A stretch of 64,000 bases of DNA from Nocardiopsis sp. MG754419 (GCF_018207095.1 NZ_QOCZ01000018.1:1-64000), one strand, 5' to 3'; positions 45,977 to 55,554 are shown, counted from the first letter of the stretch. Notes: a model not told the origin generated them from the letters alone. Numbers and translations are program-made.

Positions 45977-46606
45977 TCACCGGGGTCCACGGCCGTGCCC
46001 GTGGGCCCCGCCGGGGTCCCGGCCCGGAGACGGGGTCGGTGTCGGGTGCGCGGTGCGGGGCATCGTCACCACCCACAGGAAGTCGGCGACATCGGTGCCC
46101 GCCTCGAACGTGTGGTCCACGGTGGTCTCGATCCGCGTCGACCCTCCGGCCTCGACGTCCAGATCGCAGGAGTCCGAGCGCACGCGGAGCCGGCCCCGCA
46201 GGACGTGCGCCATCGAGTCGGGCGCGCCCACGATGGGGGAGGCGTGGTACCGGTCGCCCTCGACCAGGCGCCACTTCCACATCTCGACGAACACCTGGTC
46301 CGTCTCGACCGCCTGGAGGAGACAGGCCCAACTGCCGTTGGGGGTCGACCACACCTCGACCCCCTCGGGTGAGGGCTGCTCCAGCACACCGACGAGCGCG
46401 GGGAACGTCGTCCCCAGCGCCGACGCGATCCGGTCGACCGTCGCCAGGCTGGGATTGGCCTGCCCCAGTTCGATCTGGGTGAGCATCCGTCGGCTCACGC
46501 CGCTCAGCTCGGCGAGCCGCACCACGCTCCAGCCCCGGCCCTGGCGCACCGAACGGATGCGCTCGCCCACGAGAACGACGACCTCGGGTCGAATCTGCTC
46601 GGCCAT
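45977..46606 (-). CDS. XRE-family regulator with C-terminal cupin
   Basis: A 209-residue transcription factor. An N-terminal helix-turn-helix (VGERIRSVRQGRGWSVVRLAELSGVSRRMLTQIELGQANPSLATVDRIASALG) is joined to a small-ligand-binding cupin (WKWRLVEGDRYHASPIVGAPDSMAHVLRGRLRVRSD...EAGTDVADFLWVVTM). The ATG at 46606 has GAGGAGCGC upstream. Proteins of this type control catabolic or transport genes in response to a small molecule. It is divergent from an MFS transporter, with an 18-bp palindrome between them, so control of that transporter is very likely. Confidence 0.9.
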   Translation of the reverse strand: MAEQIRPEVVVLVGERIRSVRQGRGWSVVRLAELSGVSRRMLTQIELGQANPSLATVDRIASALGTTFPALVGVLEQPSPEGVEVWSTPNGSWACLLQAVETDQVFVEMWKWRLVEGDRYHASPIVGAPDSMAHVLRGRLRVRSDSCDLDVEAGGSTRIETTVDHTFEAGTDVADFLWVVTMPRTAHPTPTPSPGRDPGGAHGHGRGPR

Positions 46607-46647
46607 GCGCTCCTCAACCGATACCGGTGCCTCGGGTGACGTCGAAA

Positions 46648-46665
46648 TGAGCACTATAATGCTCA
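46648..46665. promoter_or_regulatory. Palindromic operator of the XRE-cupin regulator
   Basis: TGAGCACTATAATGCTCA is an 18-bp palindrome with one mismatched pair and contains TATAAT, a good -10. It lies between divergent genes, so a bound repressor would block RNA polymerase directly. Confidence 0.7.
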
Positions 46666-46731
46666 CGACCCCTGGTTCGGCCGCCGGGTCGACCGGCCCG
46701 CCGTCCCCGTACGTGAAGGTGAGAGGCGCGC

Positions 46732-47946
46732 ATGACCCGGACCGAAGCGATCCCCCCGTCGCCGAAGACGGGTACACCGCAGCCCAGGACCGGCATCCTA
46801 CGATGGCAGGCCGCCTACGGCACCCTCGGCGTGCCCCAGGCCGCCGCACCCATCGCCTTCGGGCTGATCGCCCTCCCCCTCACCGGCTCGGTCGAGTCCG
46901 GCGCCGCCATGGTCTTCGCCATGACCACGGCACAGGTGCTCGGCGCCGTCCCCGTCTCGCGCCTGGGCCGTCGGTTCAACGGCGTGCACTACCTGCGGGC
47001 CCTCATCGCCGTGCGCACGATCGCCCTCGCCGCGGTCACCGTGCTGGCGGCCGTGGGCGCTCCGTTCGGGTTCCTCATCGCCGCGGTCGTCGCCGCGGGC
47101 GCCGTCAACGGGGCCGCCTACGGTTACCAGCGGCTCCTGCTCAACCACCTGGTCACCCCGGAGCGGTTGCCCCGGGCACTGGGCGTCGCCGCGACACTGA
47201 ACGAGATCAACTTCGCGCTGTCCCCCGTGCTCGCGTCCCTGCTCGGCGCGGTCTCCCCGGTCGGGGCGATGGCCGCCATCACCGTGCTCGGGGTGGGGCC
47301 CATGCTCCTGATGCCCCGGATACCGGAGGCCCGAGGAACCAAGGACGGCGCCGCCGCCGGCACGGGCGGGAAGGTCTCCGCCGAGGTGCTCCTCTGGCTG
47401 TTCTGCGCGGCGGCCGGCGGTGGTGCGGTCGCCGCCGTCGAGGTCGGCGCCGTATCCTTCGCCCTCGCCTTCGGGCTGGAACCGGGCTGGGCGTTCCTGT
47501 TCGCGTCCGTCCTGTGCGTCGGTTCCGTCCTCGGCGGTGTCTGGGTCAGCCTGCGCAACCGCATGCCGGAACGGTGGAAGGTCGCCTCCTTCCTCGTGGT
47601 GAGCACCGCGGCGTCCGGGGTGATCCTCGCGGGCGGGCACATCGCCCTGACCCTCGCCGGCGCGGCGGTCCTGGGCTTCTTCCTGCCGTTCCTGGGCACG
47701 TTCTACTCGCTGGTCCTCGACGAACTCGCACCACCCGAACGCCGGGCGGAGATGTTCGCCTTCCTCCGCACCGCGAGTTCGCTCGGTGTCATCGCCATCA
47801 GCGGGCTGCTCGCCCTCCAGGGGCTCCAGGCCGCGCTCATCGGCAGCACGGCGCTCCTGCTGCTCGCGTCGTGCCTCGCCGCGCTCCGCCCCCTCCTCGC
47901 CCGCCGTGGTCACCGAACCTCGTCGCGGGACCGAAAGGACGGCTGA
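46732..47946 (+). CDS. MFS transporter controlled by XRE-cupin regulator
   Basis: A 404-residue, 12-helix permease of the sugar-efflux/drug-exporter-like MFS group. Landmarks are PQAAAPIAFGLIALPLTGSVESGAAMVFAMTTAQVLGAVPVSRLGRRF, NGAAYGYQRLLLNHLVTPERLPRALGVAATLNEINF, and the late ELAPPERRAEMFAFLRTASSLG. The N-terminal 24 residues are polar. The start is ATG 46732 after AAGGTGAGAGG. The substrate is unknown, but transport of the regulator's cupin ligand is a simple inference. Confidence 0.9.
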   Translation: MTRTEAIPPSPKTGTPQPRTGILRWQAAYGTLGVPQAAAPIAFGLIALPLTGSVESGAAMVFAMTTAQVLGAVPVSRLGRRFNGVHYLRALIAVRTIALAAVTVLAAVGAPFGFLIAAVVAAGAVNGAAYGYQRLLLNHLVTPERLPRALGVAATLNEINFALSPVLASLLGAVSPVGAMAAITVLGVGPMLLMPRIPEARGTKDGAAAGTGGKVSAEVLLWLFCAAAGGGAVAAVEVGAVSFALAFGLEPGWAFLFASVLCVGSVLGGVWVSLRNRMPERWKVASFLVVSTAASGVILAGGHIALTLAGAAVLGFFLPFLGTFYSLVLDELAPPERRAEMFAFLRTASSLGVIAISGLLALQGLQAALIGSTALLLLASCLAALRPLLARRGHRTSSRDRKDG

Positions 47947-48063
47947 CCCGGGGGAGCCGTACCGGGTACCCACGCCCGCCGCGTGTGCCGAGCTCCGGCC
48001 TCCGCGCGACGCTCTCCTCCCGCGCGTGAACGCGCCGGGCCTCGCTGAACGTCGATACCGCCC

Positions 48064-48190
48064 ACCGACTTTCGTCGATGACACACCACTCCGGACCGCC
48101 GAGAGGACCGACCATCGCCACACCCGGAATCGTCATACGGGTGGATCCGTCACGGGGGTCGCGCTCACTAGATTGCTTCCCACACCCCAC
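48064..48190 (+). repeat. Duplicated upstream segment, copy A
   Basis: Aligns with 60843-60968, copy B, ahead of the paralogous hydrolase. Conserved blocks are ACCGACCATCGC, CCCGGA, GGGGTC-x-CGCTCACTA and ATTGC. The -10-like TAGATT/TACATT is conserved in both, 60-80 bp before the GTG starts. Confidence 0.7.
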
Positions 48191-48256
48191 CGAGAACCCG
48201 CCCCCGACCACCGCGACACGAGGTCGGTGGGCCCCCGACCAGACAAGGACTGTGCA

Positions 48257-49864
48257 GTGGGTAAAGCAGCCCCATGGACGGGCGCGGGAGCCGTCGCCGT
48301 CACGACCGGCCTCGCGCTCTCCCTCACCGGTGCCCTCCCGGCCGCCTCCGACGACCAACGGCAGCCCACCGACGACCGGGCACTGGCCGCCTTCCACGAC
48401 CAGGACGTGGACTGGGCCGCCTGCGAGGACTTCTACCTCGAAGGCCTCGACTGCGCGACGGTCGAGGTTCCGCTCGACTACGGCGACCCCGAGGGCGAAC
48501 GGATCCACGTGGGGGTGAGCCGCAAGCCCGCCGAGGTCGACGCGGAGGACCACCAGGGCGTCCTGTTCACCAACCCCGGCGGCCCCGGCGCCACCGCACG
48601 CCTGCACGCCGACCAGATCGGCTCCACCGAGGCGGGTCGGGCCTACGACGTCATCGGCATGGACCCGCGCGGACTGGGCGCCTCCACCCGGCTCGAATGC
48701 GAACAGGACCCGCCCCTCCTGGGCACGCATCCCACCGACGAGGAGATCGAGCAGATCTTCGACCTGCAGCGGGAGTACGCCGAAGGATGCGACGAGGTCG
48801 ACGGTGACCTACGGCCGCACATCACCACCGCCAACACCGCCCGCGACATGGACGTCGTCCGCGCGGTCCTGGGCGAGGAGCGGATCGACTACATCGGCGC
48901 CTCCTACGGGACCTACCTGGGCGCGGTCTACGGCACGCTCTTCCCCGAGCACCTCGACCGTGCCGTGCTCGACTCGGCCGTCGACCCGGACGGGGTCTGG
49001 CGGGAGAACTTCCTGATCCAGGCGTCGGCCCACAGCGACAACGTCGAGCGCTACACGGACTGGCTGTCCGAGCGTGACGAGGTGTACGGGCTCGGAACCA
49101 CGCACGACGAGATCGTCGCCACGTTCGAGGAGACCGCGGAGCTGCTGAGCGAGGAGTCCCGTGAGGGCCAGGGCGGGATCGTCTACGACGAGGGCTACTT
49201 CCGGAACCTGGTGACCATGTCCGCGGCGGACCAGGGAGCGTGGGACGAGTCGGCCCTGCTGTTCCAGGCCCTGTTCGAGGGGGCGCCCCTGCCGGAGGAC
49301 GCGGAGGAGCCCGAGAACCCCGACGCGCCGGACGTTCCGGACCTGCCGCAGCCGCCGGAGGACCCGGAGGAGGCCCAGGAACAGCTGGAGCGTCTGAACG
49401 GTCCGCCCCACCTGACCCCGGCGCTCATCTGCGAGGCCGAGTGGCCCACGGACCCGGAGCAGTACCGGTCCGACATGCGTGAACTCCGGGACGCCCACAC
49501 CTTCGGTGCCGGCGCGTCGCAGGCCGGACCTCCCACCTGCCTGTACTCCGAGCGACAGCCCACCGAGCCCGTGGCCGACCTGACCCGCGAGTGGGACACC
49601 CCGGCGCTCGTCATCGCCGGTGAGTTCGACCCCAGGACCCCCCACGCCGGTGGGGTCGCCATGGCCGAGCGGCTCGACAGCCCGTTGGTGACCGTCGTCG
49701 ACGACGGTGGCCACGTCTTCTACAGCCCCGGCGGCTCGGGCAGTGACGGGGAGGCCAGGTACCCGTGCGTGGCCGATGCGGTGGAGTCCTACCTCCTCGA
49801 CGGCCAGGACCCGCAGGACACCGACTGCCACGACCGTCCCCGACCCGACGACGACACCCTCTGA
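48257..49864 (+). CDS. Secreted S33-type alpha/beta hydrolase, paralogue A
   Basis: A 535-residue extracellular serine hydrolase of the tripeptidyl-aminopeptidase/SlpD-E group from actinomycetes. GTG start at 48257 with AAGGAC upstream; the paralogue also starts at GTG. The signal peptide ends ALSLTGALPAAS. Motifs are LFTNPGGPG (oxyanion hole), DVIGMDPRGLG, nucleophile elbow IGASYGTYLGAVYG, acid in IAGEFDPRTP and His in VDDGGHVFY. A cysteine-rich C-terminus (CDH...CVADAV) suggests disulfides. The middle has a proline/acid-rich insertion (PDLPQPPEDPEEAQEQLERL). It likely removes N-terminal tripeptides or similar from extracellular peptides. Confidence 0.92.
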   Translation: MGKAAPWTGAGAVAVTTGLALSLTGALPAASDDQRQPTDDRALAAFHDQDVDWAACEDFYLEGLDCATVEVPLDYGDPEGERIHVGVSRKPAEVDAEDHQGVLFTNPGGPGATARLHADQIGSTEAGRAYDVIGMDPRGLGASTRLECEQDPPLLGTHPTDEEIEQIFDLQREYAEGCDEVDGDLRPHITTANTARDMDVVRAVLGEERIDYIGASYGTYLGAVYGTLFPEHLDRAVLDSAVDPDGVWRENFLIQASAHSDNVERYTDWLSERDEVYGLGTTHDEIVATFEETAELLSEESREGQGGIVYDEGYFRNLVTMSAADQGAWDESALLFQALFEGAPLPEDAEEPENPDAPDVPDLPQPPEDPEEAQEQLERLNGPPHLTPALICEAEWPTDPEQYRSDMRELRDAHTFGAGASQAGPPTCLYSERQPTEPVADLTREWDTPALVIAGEFDPRTPHAGGVAMAERLDSPLVTVVDDGGHVFYSPGGSGSDGEARYPCVADAVESYLLDGQDPQDTDCHDRPRPDDDTL

Positions 49865-49939
49865 CCCGCGGGCCGGGCGGGACACACCCGCCCGGCGCGA
49901 GGAACGCGACCACCTCGCCACGGAACGGATCGTGCACTG

Positions 49940-49983
49940 GACGGGCCCGGCCCCGAGACCGCCACCTCGGGGCCGGGCCCGTC
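49940..49983. terminator. Strong terminator
   Basis: An 18-bp perfect stem around an 8-nt loop, between the hydrolase and the convergent PLP-enzyme gene. Confidence 0.85.
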
Positions 49984-50139
49984 CCTGTGCGATCCACCGG
50001 GGCCGCACCACCACGGGCGCGCACCGGGCACCCGACCGAGCACCCGGTGTCATCGCTCGAACGGCACACCCTGGGCACCGCGACGCCGGCACGGTGAGGC
50101 CGGCCCGCGGGTCTTGGGGCTGCGCGCTCCGTCCGGCGA

Positions 50140-51453
50140 TCAACCGGGTGCGTACCGAGGCCGCGCCATCCTGTCCCCGATGCCGCGCAGGGCGTCCTTG
50201 TGCGCCCGCACCCGCTGGAGAACGTCGTGCAGCCGCTCGGGGAAGCGCGGGTCGCGCAACCACTTCGCGTGGACGAACACGGCGCGCTCGAACACCCGCG
50301 CGGAACCCTCGTAGGTCAGACCGGTGTCCTTGGCCACGTGTGTCCACCCAGGGTCGCCGTGGGTGGGACGGAAGCCGGGTTCGGCGTGGATCCCCTCCGC
50401 CCACAGCACGACACGGAGGTCCTCCGGGGACAGGCCGAGCTCCTCTTCGAGAGCGTCCAGGCACATCAGATACAGCGCGAAGAACGGCGGGTACTCGGCG
50501 TCCATCGGCGGGTTCCAGAGCACCGGTGTGGGGAAGACGCTCCGGTCGCGGAGCAGCTCCCCGACGAGGCGTCGGTTCTCCCGCATCTGCAACCGCTCAT
50601 GCAGGGCCCGCAGCCACTGGACGAGCATCAGGGCGGCCGGGTGCTCGCCCAGGCGCTGGTTACCGGCCGGGATCACGGGATGGTCGGCGTAGGGGATCGG
50701 GTCGAGACGCCCGGCCCCGTGGCCGGTGTCGGTGTCGGCGCGGATCCACCAGGCGAGGTCCGGGTCGCTGCTCAGCGTCAGGCCGGCCTCACCGGCGGGG
50801 GTCGCCTTGCCCTCGCCCTGGCCGGAGATCGACGCGGTCACCGCCCTGCGCCCGTCGTACCGTGCCGCCCCACCGTGCGCGTCGTCGTGATGGCCGGCCA
50901 CGTCATGGCGTGCGGCCAGTTCCGCGATGCGCCCGACCTCGCCGAAGTTGCCGTACATCGTCGCCGACACCACCCCCAGCACCCGATCCGCGTGCCGGGA
51001 CAGGTAATCCTCGACGGCCGCCTCGTCCATCGTCGCGTCCGCCTTCGCGTCGATGGGGATCAACGTGGGCGTGCGACCCAGGTGAGGGGCGAGACCGACC
51101 AGCACGCCGTGGTGGGCGGAGGCGTGGGTCAGATCGGGGACGAGCACCCGGTCGCGCCCGCGTGCCCACTCCGTGCCCCGTGCGATCAGCTGTGCCCGCA
51201 GTCCGCTCGCGATCGCCAGGGTGCCGTTCGGCTGGCCCACGCCGTAGCGGTACCCGGTCGTGTCGGCGACGACCTGTTCGAGGACGGCACGCCACTTCGC
51301 CGGCTTGTGGCTGAACCCGTACCAGCGCGATTGTTCGGTGATCTCGGTCAGAATCGCCGATTCCACCAGGCCCACCGGGGGCCACACGGGTGCGTCACCC
51401 GGTGCCACGACGGGTGGACCACCGAGCGCGGCGGGCAGCTGCGTGCTGTTCAT
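50140..51453 (-). CDS. DegT/DnrJ/EryC1-type PLP-dependent enzyme
   Basis: A 437-residue fold-type I PLP enzyme. VAGHHDDAHGGAARYDGRRA gives the Asp that contacts the PLP pyridine, and TASISGQGEGKATPAGEAGLTLSSD gives the Schiff-base Lys in the S-x-x-x-K-x-x-x-x-GEgG signature of the sugar-aminotransferase family. The overall length is somewhat above typical DegT enzymes (about 380). There are no NDP-sugar or antibiotic genes beside it, so an amino-sugar or secondary-metabolite role is not proven. The exporter-like MFS gene lies upstream on the same strand (gap about 190 bp). Confidence 0.8.
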   Translation of the reverse strand: MNSTQLPAALGGPPVVAPGDAPVWPPVGLVESAILTEITEQSRWYGFSHKPAKWRAVLEQVVADTTGYRYGVGQPNGTLAIASGLRAQLIARGTEWARGRDRVLVPDLTHASAHHGVLVGLAPHLGRTPTLIPIDAKADATMDEAAVEDYLSRHADRVLGVVSATMYGNFGEVGRIAELAARHDVAGHHDDAHGGAARYDGRRAVTASISGQGEGKATPAGEAGLTLSSDPDLAWWIRADTDTGHGAGRLDPIPYADHPVIPAGNQRLGEHPAALMLVQWLRALHERLQMRENRRLVGELLRDRSVFPTPVLWNPPMDAEYPPFFALYLMCLDALEEELGLSPEDLRVVLWAEGIHAEPGFRPTHGDPGWTHVAKDTGLTYEGSARVFERAVFVHAKWLRDPRFPERLHDVLQRVRAHKDALRGIGDRMARPRYAPG

Positions 51454-51645
51454 CGACCATCACTTCCTTGTCGTCGGCTTGCCTTCGTGATGTGGCTCCG
51501 ACTCACCGTGTCTCGGTGAGCATCGGCCCCTCCGCGCCCCGTATTCGCGCTTCCTTCGCGGGGCGCGGAGGAGGTTCCCTCGGTGTCGGACCGCGCCCGT
51601 CGTGATCACGGACGGGCCGGGCGTGTCCGTCCAGGAGGCCGTGGG

Positions 51646-52797
51646 TCAGGACGAGCCCCTCCCGTTCCGCGCCGTCGCGCACAGACCCAGCGCCGACGAC
51701 ACGACCACCAGCGTGAAGGTCAGGGGGAGTGGCACCAGCTCCGCGACAAGCCCGATGAGAGGAGGTCCGGCCAGATAGGCCGTATAACCGGCGACACTCA
51801 CCTTCGCCGCCATGGAGGCGGCGTGAGCAGGATCGACGCGACTCGCACGCGAGATCGCCACGGGGAACAGAGGGCCGATGAGAACCCCGAGGACGACCAG
51901 GGACAGACCCATCGCGGTCGGGGTGTGGAGCATCGTTCCGGTCAGGATCACCACGGGCAGGAGGACACCCGCCGCCGTGATGACGCCCCTCTCGGTGAAA
52001 CGCAGGAGCAGCGCGTCACCGCACGCCCGGGACAGGAACATGGCGAGACCGAAGAGGGTCAGGGCCAGCGCGCCCTGAGAGGGGTCGGCCCCGAGGTCGC
52101 GCGTGATCAACAGCGCCGACCAGGCCGTCACCAGGCCCTCGACCAGGAGACAGGAGACGGCCAGAACGGCCACCGACACCGGTAGACGTCGCCTCGCCCG
52201 TTTCTCCTTGTTCCCGCGGGGTCGGTTCGCGCCGGGGGCGGACCGGAGAGGGGCGGGCGCGGCCCCCAGGACCAGGACGACGAGCAGCGCCGAGGTGACC
52301 ATGAAGTGCGCGGAGACCGAGGCTCCCAGGTGCGTGGCGACGGTACCTCCCCCGACGCCGGCGAGGACACCGAGGCTGTAGCCGCCGTGCAGGCCCGAGA
52401 GCACCGGTCGCCCCGCAGCCGCCTGCCGAGAGAACCCGGCCGTGTTCATCGCCACGCCGAGCGCCCCGCCGGTGACCCCGAGCACGAAGAGAACGGCCGT
52501 CAGTTGCGCGATGTCCCCCGTCACCGGGATGAGCGGCAGGGCGGCGCCGAACCCGAGCGCGGAGATCACGCAGACGTGCGTGTCCCGGACGTGCCGAAGA
52601 ACCCTCGCGGTCAGAAGAAGTGCCGGAACGGAGCCGCCCGCGATGCCCAGAAGCGCGAGTCCGAGAGCGGCGTCGGTCAGCCCGAGGGCATCCTTCACCT
52701 CGGGTACGCGAGGTGCCCAGCTCGAAAGAAGCGCACCGTTCACGAAGAAGATCAGCCACAGTCCGGCGCGCGCCGAGAAAAGCCGACGGTCAGGCAT
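51646..52797 (-). CDS. MFS transporter (YbjJ/FucP-like)
   Basis: A 383-residue, 12-helix permease starting at ATG 52797 after TGAGGGG. It shows IFFVNGALLSSWAPRVPEVKDALGLTDAALGLALLGIAGGSVPA, typical of the YbjJ-like MFS branch, then GLHGGYSLGVLAGVGGGTVA, and VLGVLIGPLFPVAISRASR, with VDPAHAASMAAKVSVAGY near the end. A longer N-terminal frame exists but lacks a ribosome site. It probably shares an operon with the downstream PLP enzyme and may export its product. Confidence 0.88.
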   Translation of the reverse strand: MPDRRLFSARAGLWLIFFVNGALLSSWAPRVPEVKDALGLTDAALGLALLGIAGGSVPALLLTARVLRHVRDTHVCVISALGFGAALPLIPVTGDIAQLTAVLFVLGVTGGALGVAMNTAGFSRQAAAGRPVLSGLHGGYSLGVLAGVGGGTVATHLGASVSAHFMVTSALLVVLVLGAAPAPLRSAPGANRPRGNKEKRARRRLPVSVAVLAVSCLLVEGLVTAWSALLITRDLGADPSQGALALTLFGLAMFLSRACGDALLLRFTERGVITAAGVLLPVVILTGTMLHTPTAMGLSLVVLGVLIGPLFPVAISRASRVDPAHAASMAAKVSVAGYTAYLAGPPLIGLVAELVPLPLTFTLVVVSSALGLCATARNGRGSS

Positions 52798-52962
52798 GGG
52801 CCCCTCAGGCCGCCCTACCGTGTGCAGTCCGCGCTCGCCCCGGACGGGTGAGGAATCGCGCTGGATCCTGGTCCAGTATGGGGGACCGGCCACGAGCCTC
52901 ACAAGGCCCCCGTCGCGCTCGGTGACAGGGGCGCATGCGAGCAGCGATGTCCGCCGGTGCCG

Positions 52963-53709
52963 CTATCCCCGGCGCGGGACCCAGCCCGCTGGGCGACCCC
53001 GACCGGCGGGCCTGGTCCTGGCCTCGCAGCCCTTGATCAGACCGGTCTCCCGGGCCACCGCCAAGGCCGCGGGCACGTCGAACTCGTCCTCCCCACGGTG
53101 CACGTACTGCGAGTCCTGACGCGAGGCGAAGCCCAGGGCCGCGTCCAGGACCTGCCGCCACTCCTCCTCGGTGCCGGTGCCCCGCTCGGCCAGCTCCAGT
53201 ACGTGGAGGACGAGGGGCGACCCTTCCTCCCACGCGGGCGAGCCGGACCGTACCTCGAGAAAGCCCAGCACGCCCTCGGCCGCTCTCTCCGCCGTGGACA
53301 GGTGCGTCAGCAGTAGGTCCAGACCGTCGTTGTCGATGATGTCGGGGTAGTCGATGCGGTCCCAGGCCGAACCGTCCCACCAGTACGCGAACCCTTGTTC
53401 ACGCTGCTGCTCCAACGTGGTGAACCAGGTCCACGGCAGCCAGTCCGGGCCCGAGTAGGGGTCGTAGCCCTCGATGTCGACGTGTTCGTCGCACTCGTGG
53501 TCGGCGCCGACGAGGACCCCGCGCCCGCCTTCGACGCGCGTGAGTCGCCACTCGTTGCCGCCCGCGTCGTCGTGGTGCACGACCGTGTCGGCGTAGTCGT
53601 GGTGGTTCTTGCTACCGCCCGCCTCCAAAGAGGCCAGCGCGGCGGCGCGGGCCCAGAGGACATCGAACGGAGGAAGGTCGTCGGGTCGTCCAGGGGTGTG
53701 GAACCGCAT
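52963..53709 (-). CDS. Acidic hypothetical protein
   Basis: A 248-residue, strongly acidic cytosolic protein with many Trp and Asp (DWLPWTWFTTLEQQREQGFAYWWDGSAWDRIDYPDIIDNDG). The start is taken as ATG 53709 (MRFHTPGRPDD), after GGACC-type weak signals; longer frames upstream are not conserved-looking. I recognise no family. The acidic, Trp-rich style recalls immunity or regulatory proteins, but nothing in the sequence supports a specific function. Codon usage supports it as a real gene. Confidence 0.55.
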   Translation of the reverse strand: MRFHTPGRPDDLPPFDVLWARAAALASLEAGGSKNHHDYADTVVHHDDAGGNEWRLTRVEGGRGVLVGADHECDEHVDIEGYDPYSGPDWLPWTWFTTLEQQREQGFAYWWDGSAWDRIDYPDIIDNDGLDLLLTHLSTAERAAEGVLGFLEVRSGSPAWEEGSPLVLHVLELAERGTGTEEEWRQVLDAALGFASRQDSQYVHRGEDEFDVPAALAVARETGLIKGCEARTRPAGRGRPAGWVPRRG

Positions 53710-53895
53710 GGCGGGGTCCTTCACACGGAGGAGAGTCTGTCGCGCCGGCAACCTACACCGCCACGGTGACAGGCGGAACGCTTCCGTGCACGCCCGGTCC
53801 ACGTGCTTCGGCGTCGCCCTCCACCACACGGCCGCGCCCCGGAATCGAGGGTCGCGGGCCGGTTCGGCCCAGGAGCGCGCCTCTAGACTCAGGCC

Positions 53896-54402
53896 ATGCC
53901 GCGAACCCTGTATCTGGTCCTGTCCGGAGCCACCGCGTCGGAAGGTGCGGGCGAGCTCGTCCGGGCCCTGCACGGACACGACTGGCGTGTGACGGTGCTG
54001 TGCACCCCCACGGGTACCGACTTCCATGACCAGGACCGGCTCGCGGAGTTGACGGGTGAACCGGTCCGCGTCACCTTCCGCAAACCCGGCCAGGGCAGGT
54101 CACTCCCGCCCCCCGACGTGGTGGTGGCGTGTCCGCTGACCTTCAACTCGACCAACAAGTTCGCCCAGGGATTGGCGGACAACTTCGCGATCGCCCTGCT
54201 GTGCGAGATGGTCGGCTTCGGGGTACCCACCGTGGTGGTGCCGTACTGCAAACCCCAGCTCGCGACCCACCCGGCCTTCGTCCGCTCCTTGGAGACCCTG
54301 CGCGCGATGGAGCCGGTCACCGTCCTGCACGACCCCGGTGCCCCCGACGGCGGCCACCTGCCTCCGTGGCAGCAGGTCGTCGACACCGTCAACCGCCTCT
54401 GA
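53896..54402 (+). CDS. Flavoprotein of the PPC-decarboxylase-like (HFCD) family
   Basis: A 168-residue single-domain flavoprotein resembling Dfp/EpiD-type homo-oligomeric flavin-dependent decarboxylases: TLYLVLSGATASEGAGELVRAL (strand-loop for FMN), VVVACPLTFNSTNKFAQGLADNFAIALLCE (the PASANT/T-x-N-K motif) and VPTVVVPYCKPQLATHPAF. The family's active His is not obvious. Substrate unknown. It stands alone, divergent from the acidic hypothetical gene. Confidence 0.8.
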   Translation: MPRTLYLVLSGATASEGAGELVRALHGHDWRVTVLCTPTGTDFHDQDRLAELTGEPVRVTFRKPGQGRSLPPPDVVVACPLTFNSTNKFAQGLADNFAIALLCEMVGFGVPTVVVPYCKPQLATHPAFVRSLETLRAMEPVTVLHDPGAPDGGHLPPWQQVVDTVNRL

Positions 54403-54528
54403 CCGTCGGCCACGGCGTGGACCTCGGTCCGTTCCCAGGGAGAGGACGGTCGTGGTGTGCCAGGTGCGTCGCCGCGGGAAGTGGGGCGCGCGCTCACCGC
54501 GGACCCGGAACGGGCCGCAATCCGGGTA

Positions 54529-55554
54529 TCAGGTGGTGGCGATGACGTCGAGGATGTCGATGACGTACACCAGGGTCTCATCAGGGCCCACGTCCACTGC
54601 CGCGTTCCCTCGGGATCCGTACCCGGACTCCGGCGGGACGGTCAGCATGACGCGGCTGCCCGCGCGTGCTCCCTCTAGACCGTTGAGCCAACCTTCGATC
54701 ACCGAGGAGGGTTCCAGCACGAAGTCCTTGGGTACCGCCCCGTACTCCCACGTGGAGTCGAACTCTGTCGCGTCGGCCCATGTCAGTGCCTGGAACTGGG
54801 TGACGATGGTCGAACCGGCCGTGGCGGTTTCCCCGTCCCCCTCGATCATGAAGGTCGTGGTCGGTTCGTCGGGGGGAGCGGTGTCCGGGATGGACACCTG
54901 AGGTGGTCGCCCACGCGAGGCACGAACGTCCGGCAGTTCACCGGCCCCATCGAAGACGGTCTCGTTCTCCTTCTGATCGACGGTCGACCTGGCTTCGTAC
55001 CGGTCCAGAATGTCGAGAATGAACAGCGTGGATGTGTCTTCGTTGTCGTTTTTCCCTTCGGTTTCCGTGCCGGGGGAAAGAGGAGAAGAGGAATCCGGGA
55101 AGACCATGGCCAGGCGCGTCCCCACCTCTACGCCCGCGAAGGCCTCGGCTATCTCGGGGGCTATTTCCGTCAGGGCGGAAACGGAGATGAGCAGGGGAGC
55201 GGCATCGTGGCTGGTGTAGGCTTCGCGGGCGGACCCATCGGGTCCCCATTCATAGATCACCTGGTGCGAGGCCACCAAGTCGTGTCGGGTGACCGTGTCT
55301 CCGGATCCGTTGGTGATGACCAGACTTTCCACCTGTTCGGCGTCGGCCCCCTCGGTGAACTCCACCACCGGTGTTTCTCCGACCTTCCCGGAGATCGCGG
55401 GGAAGTCGGCGGTGGTGTCCGGTGAGGGCGCGTCGCTGGAAGTGCACCCGGTCAGCGCGACCAGCAGGAGCGCGATGGCGCCTATGGGCGGGCGCGAAGC
55501 CGCGACGGCTCGCGACGCGAACGCCGGGCCAGGATCGTCGACCGCACCTACCAT
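54529..55554 (-). CDS. FKBP-type peptidyl-prolyl isomerase lipoprotein with two domains
   Basis: A 341-residue exported lipoprotein (ATG 55554, GGAGGAG upstream; lipobox ALTGC at about residue 37). The second half is an FKBP domain: TWEYGAVPKDFVLEPSSVIEGWLNGLEGARAGSRVMLTVPPESGYGSRG...DETLVYVIDILDV, which speeds cis-trans Pro isomerisation during folding outside the membrane. An N-terminal partial FKBP-like segment (FAGVEVGTRLAMVFP...STLFILDILD) is degenerate. The start overlaps the upstream lipoprotein stop (ATGGTAG), so the genes are translationally coupled. Its neighbour suggests a role in folding the pilin-like protein. Confidence 0.85.
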   Translation of the reverse strand: MVGAVDDPGPAFASRAVAASRPPIGAIALLLVALTGCTSSDAPSPDTTADFPAISGKVGETPVVEFTEGADAEQVESLVITNGSGDTVTRHDLVASHQVIYEWGPDGSAREAYTSHDAAPLLISVSALTEIAPEIAEAFAGVEVGTRLAMVFPDSSSPLSPGTETEGKNDNEDTSTLFILDILDRYEARSTVDQKENETVFDGAGELPDVRASRGRPPQVSIPDTAPPDEPTTTFMIEGDGETATAGSTIVTQFQALTWADATEFDSTWEYGAVPKDFVLEPSSVIEGWLNGLEGARAGSRVMLTVPPESGYGSRGNAAVDVGPDETLVYVIDILDVIATT

